Source: Cryptosporidium bovis
Lineage: Eukaryota > Apicomplexa > Conoidasida > Eucoccidiorida > Cryptosporidiidae
Direction of reading: 5' to 3'
Length of the DNA stretch: 64,000 bases
Assembly (NCBI GenBank): GCA_009768925.2
Contig: VHIT02000030.1
Location: 62,001 to 126,000 of the forward strand
A model generated the notes under the pieces. It searched no databases. It was not told the DNA's origin and was given only the letters and a program-made list of their open reading frames with translations. Position numbers and translations under genes: made by a program. This document shows, piece by piece, positions 30,450 through 39,947 of the stretch; within the stretch, counting starts at the first letter, position 1, and each line of letters opens with the position of its first letter.

Positions 30450-30845
30450 TAAACAAGAGTTTTCCCAAGACGGGTGTGTGTATGTGAATTAATATTTACA
30501 AGTTCAACTAGGAAATACAGTGCCAATGGACAAGATGGAAACAGAAACATTTTATGCAACGCACATACTGCTGCCCTAATTAACATTACCTTTGTTCTTG
30601 AATTGAGTGTGTATGCATGCTTCTGTACATAAATAGATATACTACTTTTAGCAAATAAGGACTCTTTATCAAAGCATGACCTCTCTCAATGCGCTGCTGT
30701 TCCATTTAGATCTACTTTCTATCACAATAACTCAATTTTTATATAAAATTTCTTTTATTCCCAGGCTTGATGAATGCTCTTTCACATGCAAGGCCACCAT
30801 TTACTCACATTTTGGCGGCAAACTCGAAATTTGATAATAGGTTTT
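30450..30845. other. Intergenic region upstream of the LOTUS-like gene
   Basis: It contains TATGCATGC at 30612-30620 and the E2F-like TTTGGCGGCAAA at 30811-30822. Because the SHPRH-like gene ends here, these elements most plausibly serve the minus-strand LOTUS-like gene. Confidence 0.5.
30811..30822. promoter_or_regulatory. E2F-like motif TTTGGCGGCAAA
   Basis: This lies 362 bp upstream of the LOTUS-like start codon and just past the stop codon of the SHPRH-like gene. Confidence 0.45.
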
Positions 30846-33800
30846 TTAGCTAAAATTTGATACTGATTTACTTGTTTCCACCAGGTGATTTGCAATTTTG
30901 ACGTATACGTGTTGTTCCTTGTCCGAATTGAGAGCGTTTGACGGCAAGGATGGGGAATATGTGGGCGAGGGTGTGGAATAATATAGAGAAGGCAGGTGTA
31001 GGTACTCATGAAAAAATATTTCGTCTATTGAATTACCAACAATGAAATTCCATATGTGAGGGGTCTTTTTTTGCCCCATTCTTATGATCCTACCGATAGC
31101 TTGCAATTCGTCTGACTTATTTATTAATGGGCTTACAAAGATAATGTGATTTGCTGATGTAATATTAACCCCTTTTCCAACATGAAGGGAATTACATATC
31201 AAGACTCTGGTCTCATTCCCTTTTTGAAACTCACGCAGTATATGATAATCAGATTTTCCACCATTGTACTTCTTGAAAACAATTTTATTTAGTAAAAGAG
31301 CTTCAGATATTATATCAAGAACTTGTTGGAAATCAGAAAAAACAAGTATTTTATCGTCATCATTTATGTTTAATTTCCCTTTTACTTCTACTTCAACTTC
31401 ATCTTTACTTCCACATTCGTTTTGTTTCACTATTTTTTTATTTATATTTAATATCCACAATATGTGTTTAATTATAATTTGAATTTTTGTTCCAAAGTTT
31501 CCAATAATATTTATTTTATTATCTATCTCATTTTGATAATCTCCAATGAAATTGGTTCTTACAATTGCATTACCCCTGTTGTTTGTATTAGAATGATTGT
31601 TGTTTCCGTCATGACTGTGATCTATTTGTTGGTATTCGGGAACTATAAGCACAACATTTGTATCTGAGAACGAAGATCTGCACTTTGGACATTGATTCTT
31701 AATTCTATTTGATTTTTTTACTAGTTTATAACAGTCTATGCAGAGAAGATGAGCGCAAGGCAAGAGCACTTGCGAATAGTCGTTGTTTATTTTATTTAGA
31801 CATATTGGACATATCTCCAACTCTGTTATTGCTGTATTGCTTTCGTTACCTGCATCTTTTAACTGGCAGTTATTTTTTTTTATTTGTTTCAATTTTTGGT
31901 GAAGCTTAAGACTACAAAGAAATTTTTGTTGCGACTTTAAATTTCTTCTTGAACCCAAAGCAGAAAGCCTCTCCAATTCATACTTTTCAATGTAATAAAA
32001 GACCTCGTTTGGATGAATTATGTTAGCAGAACTATTAACTGGGTTTCCACTGTCTCTCATTCCACAGTTGTAGTTATCCAGTACCTGTATTCTTTGTTTA
32101 CAATCGTTTATTTCCAAATACGAATTCACCAATTGTCTAATTGAAGATATGCAGGCTTTGGAGCTATTTAATTCAGATTTCATAAGTTCAATGTACTTTA
32201 TATGTGAACTACATGATATTTGAATTTTATTTATATACTTCTCCCCACTGTTTTTCATTCTTTCAATATCACATACATTTGAGTATGAATCTTCAATTTC
32301 CCTATTTTTTGAATCAGTTCTTGAACTTTTTTTAACCTCTTTACTTATTAGTTTAATAAGTGCAACTATCTCAGAGTCTCTCAAAAATGTAGAATCAAAG
32401 GTTGGTTTTAAATCCTCCTCTATTTCCATCGCCCTTCCACTTGTTGCACCTATTCTTCCCTTTGACTTTTTTTTAATGGTGTAAAGACACTGTTCCAAAA
32501 GTTCAAAATAAGTTTGCATCTTACAAAGACTGCAGTATTCATCATTTTTATCCTCGTCTCTTCTTTCTTTTTCTACATCAAAATAGTTATCTCTTGTTGA
32601 ATCGATACTACTCTCTTTATCTTTACAATATTTGCAGGAGTATACCTTTGAAATTATTTCATCCAATAGTTTATTGTTTATACAACTATTATTTTCAGAA
32701 TCACTGTAGTCCATACTATTTTCTTCTTCCAACCCTACGTTCTTTTCATTCTTTTTCTGTTCTTGTTCGTTATACACCGCTAATTTTTCTTCTTTTTTCA
32801 CTTTAACATTATTTCCAACTATCTTAGTCTTAGTGCGTCCTAATGTACTTTTATGTTGATTAAGTAATACAAGTTTGTCCATTTCAACAATAATCCGTTT
32901 TCTGTTTTCCTCAATCTCTTTTGTTTTAATGTCAAAAAGAACTAGCAAGCTCTGAATACTGTTTATACTTGGCAATTGAAAGGCAATATCCCCATCCCTG
33001 GAGCTTCTATATTCGTATAAGAAATCATTTACTTTGTCCACCAGAACCTCTTCCTGAAATGAAATATCTTTCTCATCAATAGCAGAGTTATATTGATGAA
33101 TGGAGGAGCCACTCTTTTTTATTGCATACCACCAATTATCCATAATTACTTTGTAGTCACTGTTTTCAGTCTTTTCTCTAGACTTTAAATAAATGTCAAG
33201 CCTTTCTTTGTATTCTTTTATATATTTATTTTTGTATCTATATTCCAATTTCTCACATTCGGTACTCATTTCCTCAATCTTTATTTTAACATTAGAATCA
33301 TTATCAAAATTAGTGCAGCTTTCTTGATTAAATTTAATGACGTCCATTAAATTCCACAAAGTGTGTATCTGTTGCAATGTATCCACTCTATCCTCGTTTC
33401 TGATATCTAAAACCTGGTTATAATAGGCCATTGCTTTTTGCGTTTCCTTTCTATATATACACAAACCAGCAAGACCAAGAGTATTCATGACATACTTTCT
33501 TACGCTTTCTTCAATCTCAATTCTGCATTTGTTAAGCAATTTATCTAGAATCTGGTCCATTGTCATAATCCTCAAGCCATTATTTAGAGATGATGTCAAT
33601 GCGTCATTGCCTATCATTCCAATGTCATTTTTCATCATATCCTTTGTTTTCTGTTTGTTTCTCCTAATTGTGTTTTTAGATATCAAAGAGCCTACATTAC
33701 CAGCACCATGATTTAAGCCCATAGATCCCAATTGAGGATGTATACAAGCAAGTCTAAGCATCGTTATTATAGAATCAACGTCTTTTTTATTATATGTCAG

Positions 33801-36314
33801 AGAATTAGAAAAATCTGTTAATTTTGCTATTGTATTCTCGAAGTTATTTATACCTATTTCACACTGTTTTACATAAAAAAATCTCTCCACTGAGGAAAGA
33901 TCCATAATAGTGTTACCATAAAATGTATTTGGAATTCCTAATTCTTCTTTAACCTGTTTCATCTCTCTTCTATAAAAAATCAAGCCTATTAACTTTTCTA
34001 ATACATTTACCAGATTTCCCACAGACTTGTATCTTTCCACAACTTTATCCATTCCATATTTTTCGTCTAAACTAGAATCACTTTCTTCTTCTTCCTCATT
34101 TTCCAATGTATTCTTGTCTCTTTTTAACACAACTGAACAAGATAGAGAACTTATGTATCTCCTGAATGTTGAGTTGCTTGAAACTTCCCCAACAAAAGGA
34201 AATCCAACGTCAGATAAATTTGAAATTAAACCAAAAAGGTCATTTGAGCAAGACCTTACTATTGGAGTACCCGTTACACACCATTTATGTGAACATGTTA
34301 ATTTACTAGTCATTTTAGAAACGAGTGAATAACCTTCAGTCATTTGAGCTTCATCAAGCACTATTCTCCACCAATTTATGTTTACCAATAGTGAAGGAAG
34401 AATAGGGTAACTTTTTTTGTATCTCATTGATCTTTTGTTTATTATGTCTTCTTTCTCTATAACGTGGTATATTTCTTCTTTTAAAACCTCATAAGATGTT
34501 ATTACAATATCATAGTTAAAAACATCTTTTCTCGTCTTAATATGATCACTAAATGGGCTCAAACCAGTATTGTTATTTTTAAACTCTTTTGAATAGTTCG
34601 AAAAACTGCTATTGAAATTTTTATCAATGTTATTTCCAGAATTTATATTTAATATATTTTTCTTAAGATTATTTTGGACGTATCTGACTCCATTATATTT
34701 TGTAACTCTCAATACCCCCTTTTTGACGTGCTTGTTTATCTCATCATACCACTGGTCCACTATACTTGCTGGTGATACTATCAATGTGGCACCAACATGA
34801 ATCTTTTCCAAAATAGTATTCTCACAAATAGTACAAATATCCTCTTTTTGTTCATATTCACTCTCTGATATACAACACTCCTTGTGAAATTTGGTTCCAC
34901 ATAAATTGCATTTGATTATATTTACATTTTTTCCACCAGGTATCTTGGTACCGCATGGACACTCTAAATTTTCATCTTCTTTCTGAATTTGTGATTTGTT
35001 TGTCACATTTTCTGCACTATATTTCAAAACATCTGAATTCCCATTATTTAACTTTCTTTTGTTGATAAGGACCAATGAAATTACTTCCAAACTCTTTCCA
35101 AGTCCCATTTCATCACACAAGCACCCTCCCCTGATCGTAAATGTTCCGCCACCAGTTGGAATATTCAAAGATATTTCGCCATCTATCATATTTGCGTAAA
35201 ACCTGTTTGTTTTGCTTTTCTCAGAGTAGTCATCCTCCGAAAATGTAAACATATGCCAGTAGGGGGGATACTCAAAATTTATTCTAACTCCGTCCTCTAT
35301 CCTTTTTGCAAATAGTACTGCATCCTTTTGGTAGCTTCTGAGTTCAGAAACAAGTCCAAAAGGCTGCTTCCAGTTAATTGAACCAAGTCTCTTAGACGAG
35401 ATATCATAGTCCTTAAACACTGAGTACAACTCTTCTGGTTTGATCTGTGCTATTTGGTCATCTTCATTATTGTTTCCTGCTCTATTTACATTCCTTTTTT
35501 TTTTCTTCTTTCCACCATGTCCAGCGATGCATGTTCTCCCTCTATATGTTTTACTAGAAACTGAAGCACTTTCTGGTTCCGGAAGTATGAAATCTGGGTC
35601 TAACCAACCTAGAAGTACCTTTATTGAACTCTTAGCTCCTCCAAATCTAGACAAAAGTTTGCCGTTCAGTGAATTTAGGTGTAGGTAAATGTATATATCA
35701 ACAATAAATGATAGTTCATATTCGCATTGTTGTTCGTTTTCCCTTTGAATTCTAGTTCTTTTTGTGTTTATTATTCTTCCTAAAAAACATAAAAAACCTC
35801 CTTTCTGAAGCAATAACAACGATTTTCTAGTATCTGCATATGGAATTCTTGGCTTTAAATTAGAATATAAAACATCTGACTCTCCTATCATTATATTTCT
35901 CTCAAATTTACTAGCTTTTTCAGAGCTCCAAAATAACTTGAAATTACATTTTGACCTGTTTAATTCTGATTCATCAAACAAAATGAAATGTAGCGAATTA
36001 TTGCTTTTGATCAAGTTTGCATTTAAATCTATTTCACAATCACTTGCATTTGTGTTATTTTTAAATACAAATTTTATGTTTTTCCAGATATTCACACAAC
36101 ACAACAAGTCCTCCTTCTCCAAGTCAGTGCTTTCTTTCACAAACTTTGTCTCTCTATTTCTCTTTTTACTGCTAATTTCTATATCATCCCCACTCCCAAT
36201 TCCTGTTTTTTCTTTACTATACTCATGCTCACTACATTCAAACAATTCAAATTCTTCCTCGAATCTTTCCAAATCTGAATTGTATCTCAAGGGAACTGTC
36301 TTAAATCTTACCAT
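30846..36314 (-). CDS. SHPRH/Rad5-like SNF2 helicase with PHD and RING (E3 ubiquitin ligase)
   Basis: The protein is 1822 aa. Helicase motif I 'CDEMGLGKS' lies at about 400. It is followed at once by a PHD-type Cys/His cluster (about 445-495: CPCGTK, CNLCGTKFHKECC, CTICE), then 'VSPASIVDQWYDEI', and motif II as DEAQ ('WRIVLDEAQMTEG', about 655). After a long insert, a C3HC4 RING lies at about 1500-1545 ('CPICLNKI', 'CAHLLCIDCYKL', 'CPKC'). The helicase C-lobe follows (about 1655-1770: 'ILVFSDFQQVLDII', 'VGKGVNITSANHIIF', 'QAIGRIIRMGQ'). PHD and RING embedded between the two ATPase lobes is the SHPRH/Irc20/Rad5 architecture. Relatives poly-ubiquitinate PCNA and remodel stalled replication forks. 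The N-terminal linker-histone-like domain of human SHPRH is not obvious. It is divergent from the CDK7-like kinase. Confidence 0.88.
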   Translation of the reverse strand: MVRFKTVPLRYNSDLERFEEEFELFECSEHEYSKEKTGIGSGDDIEISSKKRNRETKFVKESTDLEKEDLLCCVNIWKNIKFVFKNNTNASDCEIDLNANLIKSNNSLHFILFDESELNRSKCNFKLFWSSEKASKFERNIMIGESDVLYSNLKPRIPYADTRKSLLLLQKGGFLCFLGRIINTKRTRIQRENEQQCEYELSFIVDIYIYLHLNSLNGKLLSRFGGAKSSIKVLLGWLDPDFILPEPESASVSSKTYRGRTCIAGHGGKKKKKRNVNRAGNNNEDDQIAQIKPEELYSVFKDYDISSKRLGSINWKQPFGLVSELRSYQKDAVLFAKRIEDGVRINFEYPPYWHMFTFSEDDYSEKSKTNRFYANMIDGEISLNIPTGGGTFTIRGGCLCDEMGLGKSLEVISLVLINKRKLNNGNSDVLKYSAENVTNKSQIQKEDENLECPCGTKIPGGKNVNIIKCNLCGTKFHKECCISESEYEQKEDICTICENTILEKIHVGATLIVSPASIVDQWYDEINKHVKKGVLRVTKYNGVRYVQNNLKKNILNINSGNNIDKNFNSSFSNYSKEFKNNNTGLSPFSDHIKTRKDVFNYDIVITSYEVLKEEIYHVIEKEDIINKRSMRYKKSYPILPSLLVNINWWRIVLDEAQMTEGYSLVSKMTSKLTCSHKWCVTGTPIVRSCSNDLFGLISNLSDVGFPFVGEVSSNSTFRRYISSLSCSVVLKRDKNTLENEEEEESDSSLDEKYGMDKVVERYKSVGNLVNVLEKLIGLIFYRREMKQVKEELGIPNTFYGNTIMDLSSVERFFYVKQCEIGINNFENTIAKLTDFSNSLTYNKKDVDSIITMLRLACIHPQLGSMGLNHGAGNVGSLISKNTIRRNKQKTKDMMKNDIGMIGNDALTSSLNNGLRIMTMDQILDKLLNKCRIEIEESVRKYVMNTLGLAGLCIYRKETQKAMAYYNQVLDIRNEDRVDTLQQIHTLWNLMDVIKFNQESCTNFDNDSNVKIKIEEMSTECEKLEYRYKNKYIKEYKERLDIYLKSREKTENSDYKVIMDNWWYAIKKSGSSIHQYNSAIDEKDISFQEEVLVDKVNDFLYEYRSSRDGDIAFQLPSINSIQSLLVLFDIKTKEIEENRKRIIVEMDKLVLLNQHKSTLGRTKTKIVGNNVKVKKEEKLAVYNEQEQKKNEKNVGLEEENSMDYSDSENNSCINNKLLDEIISKVYSCKYCKDKESSIDSTRDNYFDVEKERRDEDKNDEYCSLCKMQTYFELLEQCLYTIKKKSKGRIGATSGRAMEIEEDLKPTFDSTFLRDSEIVALIKLISKEVKKSSRTDSKNREIEDSYSNVCDIERMKNSGEKYINKIQISCSSHIKYIELMKSELNSSKACISSIRQLVNSYLEINDCKQRIQVLDNYNCGMRDSGNPVNSSANIIHPNEVFYYIEKYELERLSALGSRRNLKSQQKFLCSLKLHQKLKQIKKNNCQLKDAGNESNTAITELEICPICLNKINNDYSQVLLPCAHLLCIDCYKLVKKSNRIKNQCPKCRSSFSDTNVVLIVPEYQQIDHSHDGNNNHSNTNNRGNAIVRTNFIGDYQNEIDNKINIIGNFGTKIQIIIKHILWILNINKKIVKQNECGSKDEVEVEVKGKLNINDDDKILVFSDFQQVLDIISEALLLNKIVFKKYNGGKSDYHILREFQKGNETRVLICNSLHVGKGVNITSANHIIFVSPLINKSDELQAIGRIIRMGQKKTPHIWNFIVGNSIDEIFFHEYLHLPSLYYSTPSPTYSPSLPSNALNSDKEQHVYVKIANHLVETSKSVSNFS

Positions 36315-36867
36315 TTCTTCAAAATTACATTTGAATACTATTTAATTCCATAATGAATTTAAAAACAAAGTATTCCGACTTTTAAAAACCAATACGTTAA
36401 GTTAATATTTACCCTTCTTTTTTGCCTAAATATTCCACATCATTACCATCTTGTTTTCAAAATTAATAATCAATTCTTTTCTTAACTTATAGTCATCGTA
36501 TAAGTTCCTATAATATATAGATTATCACTATTGGTCTTGTAATATAGATTTTGGCGCCATGTCTGTATTTACAAAATAATTATATTAAGAGGTAAATGGG
36601 TTTGTTATGTGCAAATATTAGAGCATTTCCAATAACCTATATAATACCTTTTCATTTTTGGGTCTTTGAGGAACTATGAGTTAAATTTTCCATTATTTTC
36701 AGGATATGTGAAGGAAATTATGGATATTTGTATCGTATTGCTGTAACAACAAAAGAATATTATTTTTCGACTTAAAGACAAGTGGGTTACAATAGTAAAA
36801 GTTGAAAGATTTTGTTATTTTGCATTCACTGTTGTATACTTTTTTCTTCTGTCTGCAGTTGTAAATA
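36315..36867. other. Divergent promoter region (SHPRH-like / CDK7-like)
   Basis: This 550-bp spacer has one strong E2F-like site at 36551-36560, near the middle. No gene is recognised. Confidence 0.6.
36551..36560. promoter_or_regulatory. E2F-like motif TTGGCGCCAT
   Basis: This GGCGCC-core palindromic site is roughly central between two divergent genes tied to replication and the cell cycle. Confidence 0.6.
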
Positions 36868-37818
36868 ATGTCAGACAGGTACGAACAATTGGAGGCTCAT
36901 ATTGGGCAAGGTACCTATGGTAAAGTAGAAAAAGCATTAGATAAGAGCGATAATTCAGTGGTTGCTATAAAAAAGGTGAAGTTGTGTGAACTTCCTTCCA
37001 ATTTAGCGGAGTCTAGACAAAAAGTCGGACAATGTGGAATTCACTTTACAGTATTAAGAGAGCTGAAGATAATGAGCGAAATAACACATCCAAATATAAT
37101 GGGAATGAGAGATGTATATGTTCAAGGTGACTTTATAAACATAGTAATGGACTATATGGAGAGCGATTTAAGAAAGGTTTTTGAGAGCAGAATAAGGTTT
37201 TCCGAATCACATATTAAATGCATATTAAAACAAATAATCTCGGGTGTTAATGAACTACATAAATGGTTTATCATTCATAGAGACTTGGCACCTGCGAATA
37301 TATTCATAAATTCAAGTGGTATTGCAAAAATTGGAGATTTTGGATTGTCTAGAAGTTATGGACAACCAAGAAGGGAATATACACCAGAGGTAGTTACTCT
37401 TTGGTATAGATGCCCGGAATTATTATTTGGCTCTACTAAATATACTCATGCAGTTGATATGTGGAGCATAGGATGCATATTTGCCGAACTTTTGTCAGGT
37501 GGCAGAGCAATTTTTCCGGGTGAAGATGAACTTAAACAACTTGGAAGAATATTTGAATTGTTGGGAACTCCCAATAAATCAACCTGGCCACAGGCAAAAG
37601 AGTTGCCACTGTTTTGTGAATTTACTCCGAGACAACCACTAGATTTTAAACAAGTATTCCCAAATACATCTGAAATGGCACTGGACCTAATGAAGTCATT
37701 ACTAAAGTTAAACCCACTTGAGAGAATATCTGCAAGGGAGGCTCTTGAACATGAATATTTTAAAAGTTATCCTCTTCCATGCAGTCCCTCTGAACTTCCC
37801 GTTATGTACATAAAATAA
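36868..37818 (+). CDS. CDK7/MRK-like cyclin-dependent kinase
   Basis: The protein is 316 aa, a complete protein kinase. It has the Gly loop 'GQGTYGKV' (13-20), 'VAIKKVKL' with the ATP-anchoring Lys, and a divergent cyclin-binding helix ('HFTVLRELKIMSEI' in place of PSTAIRE). The catalytic loop reads 'IHRDLAPANIF', then DFG, then a T-loop 'REYTPEVVTLWYRCPELLFG' with a phosphorylatable Thr in 'YTPEVVT'. It ends 'FKSYPLPCSPSELP', like the CDK7 tail. CDK7 is the CAK and TFIIH kinase; the apicomplexan counterpart is MRK. Oddities are that the catalytic-loop Lys of HRDxKPxN is Ala and APE is CPE. Its 3' end is 116 bp from that of RIO2 (convergent). Confidence 0.8.
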   Translation: MSDRYEQLEAHIGQGTYGKVEKALDKSDNSVVAIKKVKLCELPSNLAESRQKVGQCGIHFTVLRELKIMSEITHPNIMGMRDVYVQGDFINIVMDYMESDLRKVFESRIRFSESHIKCILKQIISGVNELHKWFIIHRDLAPANIFINSSGIAKIGDFGLSRSYGQPRREYTPEVVTLWYRCPELLFGSTKYTHAVDMWSIGCIFAELLSGGRAIFPGEDELKQLGRIFELLGTPNKSTWPQAKELPLFCEFTPRQPLDFKQVFPNTSEMALDLMKSLLKLNPLERISAREALEHEYFKSYPLPCSPSELPVMYIK

Positions 37819-37934
37819 AACATCCGAAAGAATAAAAATAAAGGATAAATATCCGTTTGTTTATCAATATCTTGTTTACATTTTAATGTTGTAACTATCT
37901 TTATCGTGAATTATAATTTTATGCTTAGGTTCTA

Positions 37935-39263
37935 CTAATAGTCGTTTTTAATGTTTTCTATCATTGCTTTTGTCTTTCTATATTCTCTACTTTTCTTCGA
38001 ACCAGAATTTCGATTTGCGTTTTGGTGTTTTTGATAGTTACTTACAACATATCTTTTTATTTTAGACTTGTCTATTTTATTTCTTTTTGGGAGCCATATA
38101 TTGTTCATTCTTTCATTAATTATTCTTGCCCTTTCTTGATTATCATACTCTTCTTGACTGTCTGAAGTTGTTGATTTTCCATCATTCTCTTCATCTCCAT
38201 AATCATCTTCGCAATCATACTCTTGGTATTCACCATCCTCATCTTCTTCGTCGTTGTAAACTTCTTCCGTCTGAATGTCGACTTTGTCTTTAATAACTTG
38301 GTTAAGATAGTTGAGTTTGTTCATATCTTTGTCAATACCTTCAATATTAATCACAGCAGAATTACTTGTATTTTGATCAATAATAACATCCTCAAACTTT
38401 GGAAAATCAGTAACTTGTATTCCAAATCTCTTACGAAACAAATCAATAATACAATTAACATCTCTGGTAAAGTAAGTTTCAGCATTAATGTGGTTGGTAT
38501 TAATTATTTGAGGAAAGTCAATAAGAGTAATATTCTCCTTGTTGTCTATTAAAAGATTGAATTCATTAAAATCCCCATGTATTAAGCCACAATCTGCTAA
38601 ACGTGCAATCATTCTCATTAACTTCTCCAATACACCATAAGGATCCTCAAGTTCCCTGACACTATTTAATGGAACGGCATCAATTAATTCCATAACTATT
38701 GCGTGACGATTCCAATCTACTGGTTCAGGGACCTTAACTTCGCCATGATCAAATCCATTCTCGTATAATGCTTTCATACAACTGAATTCTTTTAAAGCCG
38801 CTAATCTTGACAGGTATAACCAAGAAGAAGCCTTCCTATTAATCAAGTAATCACGTGTATTCTTAACATTTCTAAATGAAATTCTGCCCAATCTATGCAG
38901 TTTTAAACAAACCAATTTTCCACTTTCATCTGCTCCAATGTGAATATCACTTTCCTTACCTACACCTATTCTCGTTCCCACTGATGATATTACTCCTCTT
39001 TTACTCAAAGCCCTTAATGCAAGAAAGTCATAACCCAAATAAGAAAGTTTATATCCTTCATATTTATTGCTCACTCTCGAAACTAATTTATTCCTAAGTA
39101 AATTTTGTAGTAGCTGATATGTACCGGTCCTCCTCAAATTTCCTATACTCTCTATTAGTTGTGGAGATACATACTCATGGTTTCTCATGCCCATTTCTAC
39201 TGCTGTCAATATACGCCACTCATCCTTACTTATAAATTTCATATTAGATACGTCCAACTTCAT
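37935..39263 (-). CDS. RIOK2: RIO2 atypical kinase/ATPase (40S ribosome maturation)
   Basis: The protein is 442 aa. The N-terminal RIO2 winged helix (about 8-85; 'MRNHEYVSPQLIESIGNLRRTG', 'YEGYKLSYLGYDFLAL') is followed by the RIO kinase fold. That includes the loop 'GVGKESDIHIG', the Lys in 'VCLKLHRLGRISFRNVKN', 'VMELIDAVPL', the catalytic 'IHGDFNEFNLL' and the metal-binding 'LIDFPQ'. An acidic Asp/Glu-rich stretch and a basic tail (KRNKIDKSKIKR) complete the usual architecture. RIO2 acts in late cytoplasmic pre-40S maturation. All catalytic residues are present. Confidence 0.95.
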   Translation of the reverse strand: MKLDVSNMKFISKDEWRILTAVEMGMRNHEYVSPQLIESIGNLRRTGTYQLLQNLLRNKLVSRVSNKYEGYKLSYLGYDFLALRALSKRGVISSVGTRIGVGKESDIHIGADESGKLVCLKLHRLGRISFRNVKNTRDYLINRKASSWLYLSRLAALKEFSCMKALYENGFDHGEVKVPEPVDWNRHAIVMELIDAVPLNSVRELEDPYGVLEKLMRMIARLADCGLIHGDFNEFNLLIDNKENITLIDFPQIINTNHINAETYFTRDVNCIIDLFRKRFGIQVTDFPKFEDVIIDQNTSNSAVINIEGIDKDMNKLNYLNQVIKDKVDIQTEEVYNDEEDEDGEYQEYDCEDDYGDEENDGKSTTSDSQEEYDNQERARIINERMNNIWLPKRNKIDKSKIKRYVVSNYQKHQNANRNSGSKKSREYRKTKAMIENIKNDY

Positions 39264-39947
39264 GTTTTATTTTGTTGTAATATACTAATTGTACTTTCAC
39301 TATTTCAATAATACATATAATTAACGTAAACACTTAGTTTTACCATTAAAATCTCAAAATAATAATTAAGGAACAATTTAATTTTGTACCTAAAGATGAG
39401 GAAGTTAAAACATAAATCTTAAAATTCCTCTCTCCTTTATAAAAAAACTAATTACGAATAAATATATATTTTCAAATTTAATCGTTCTTATAAAATCGAT
39501 AAATAGTCAAAGTTTGATCTTTTATTCACGAAAAGAACAACCCAACTTTACCATTTAGTTACTCTTACCTGTAATGTCATTAAGGTAGCGAGTTCGGCGC
39601 CAACCACTTTTTAATATTTATTTGACAAAAAAAGCAGTGTTCCATTAAGAAGTAATTTAAAAGAAAAAAATCCAAAGTTGAGGAAATACTGATAAGCTGT
39701 TAGTAGGAGTAAATATATACTCACGCATTGTAAGCTGTTTTTTGCAGGCAGTTCTGATCAATTTTAAATAACAGCTTTGCGGTTGTTCAGAAAGGGACAC
39801 GTTTGTTTGGTAAATGGAAGGAAGCAAAACTACTTTTGCTGTTAAGAAATAGAGAACAATAATAAAGACTCACTTGTTTTTTTAAATATTTCATACTCAC
39901 GGTAGGTGTGCATTCTTTTCTTTCATTTTTTTTGACTTGATACTATA
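39264..39947. other. Divergent promoter region (RIO2 / CDS)
   Basis: This contains CGGCGCCAA at 39595-39603; the rest is AT-rich without a recognised gene. Confidence 0.6.
39595..39603. promoter_or_regulatory. E2F-like motif CGGCGCCAA
   Basis: This GGCGCC-core site lies roughly midway between the two divergent start codons. Confidence 0.55.

Noticed and set aside
30202-30492. 96-codon plus-strand frame opposite the LOTUS-like gene
   Set aside because: The minus-strand reading shows a recognisable domain pattern and the plus-strand one does not.
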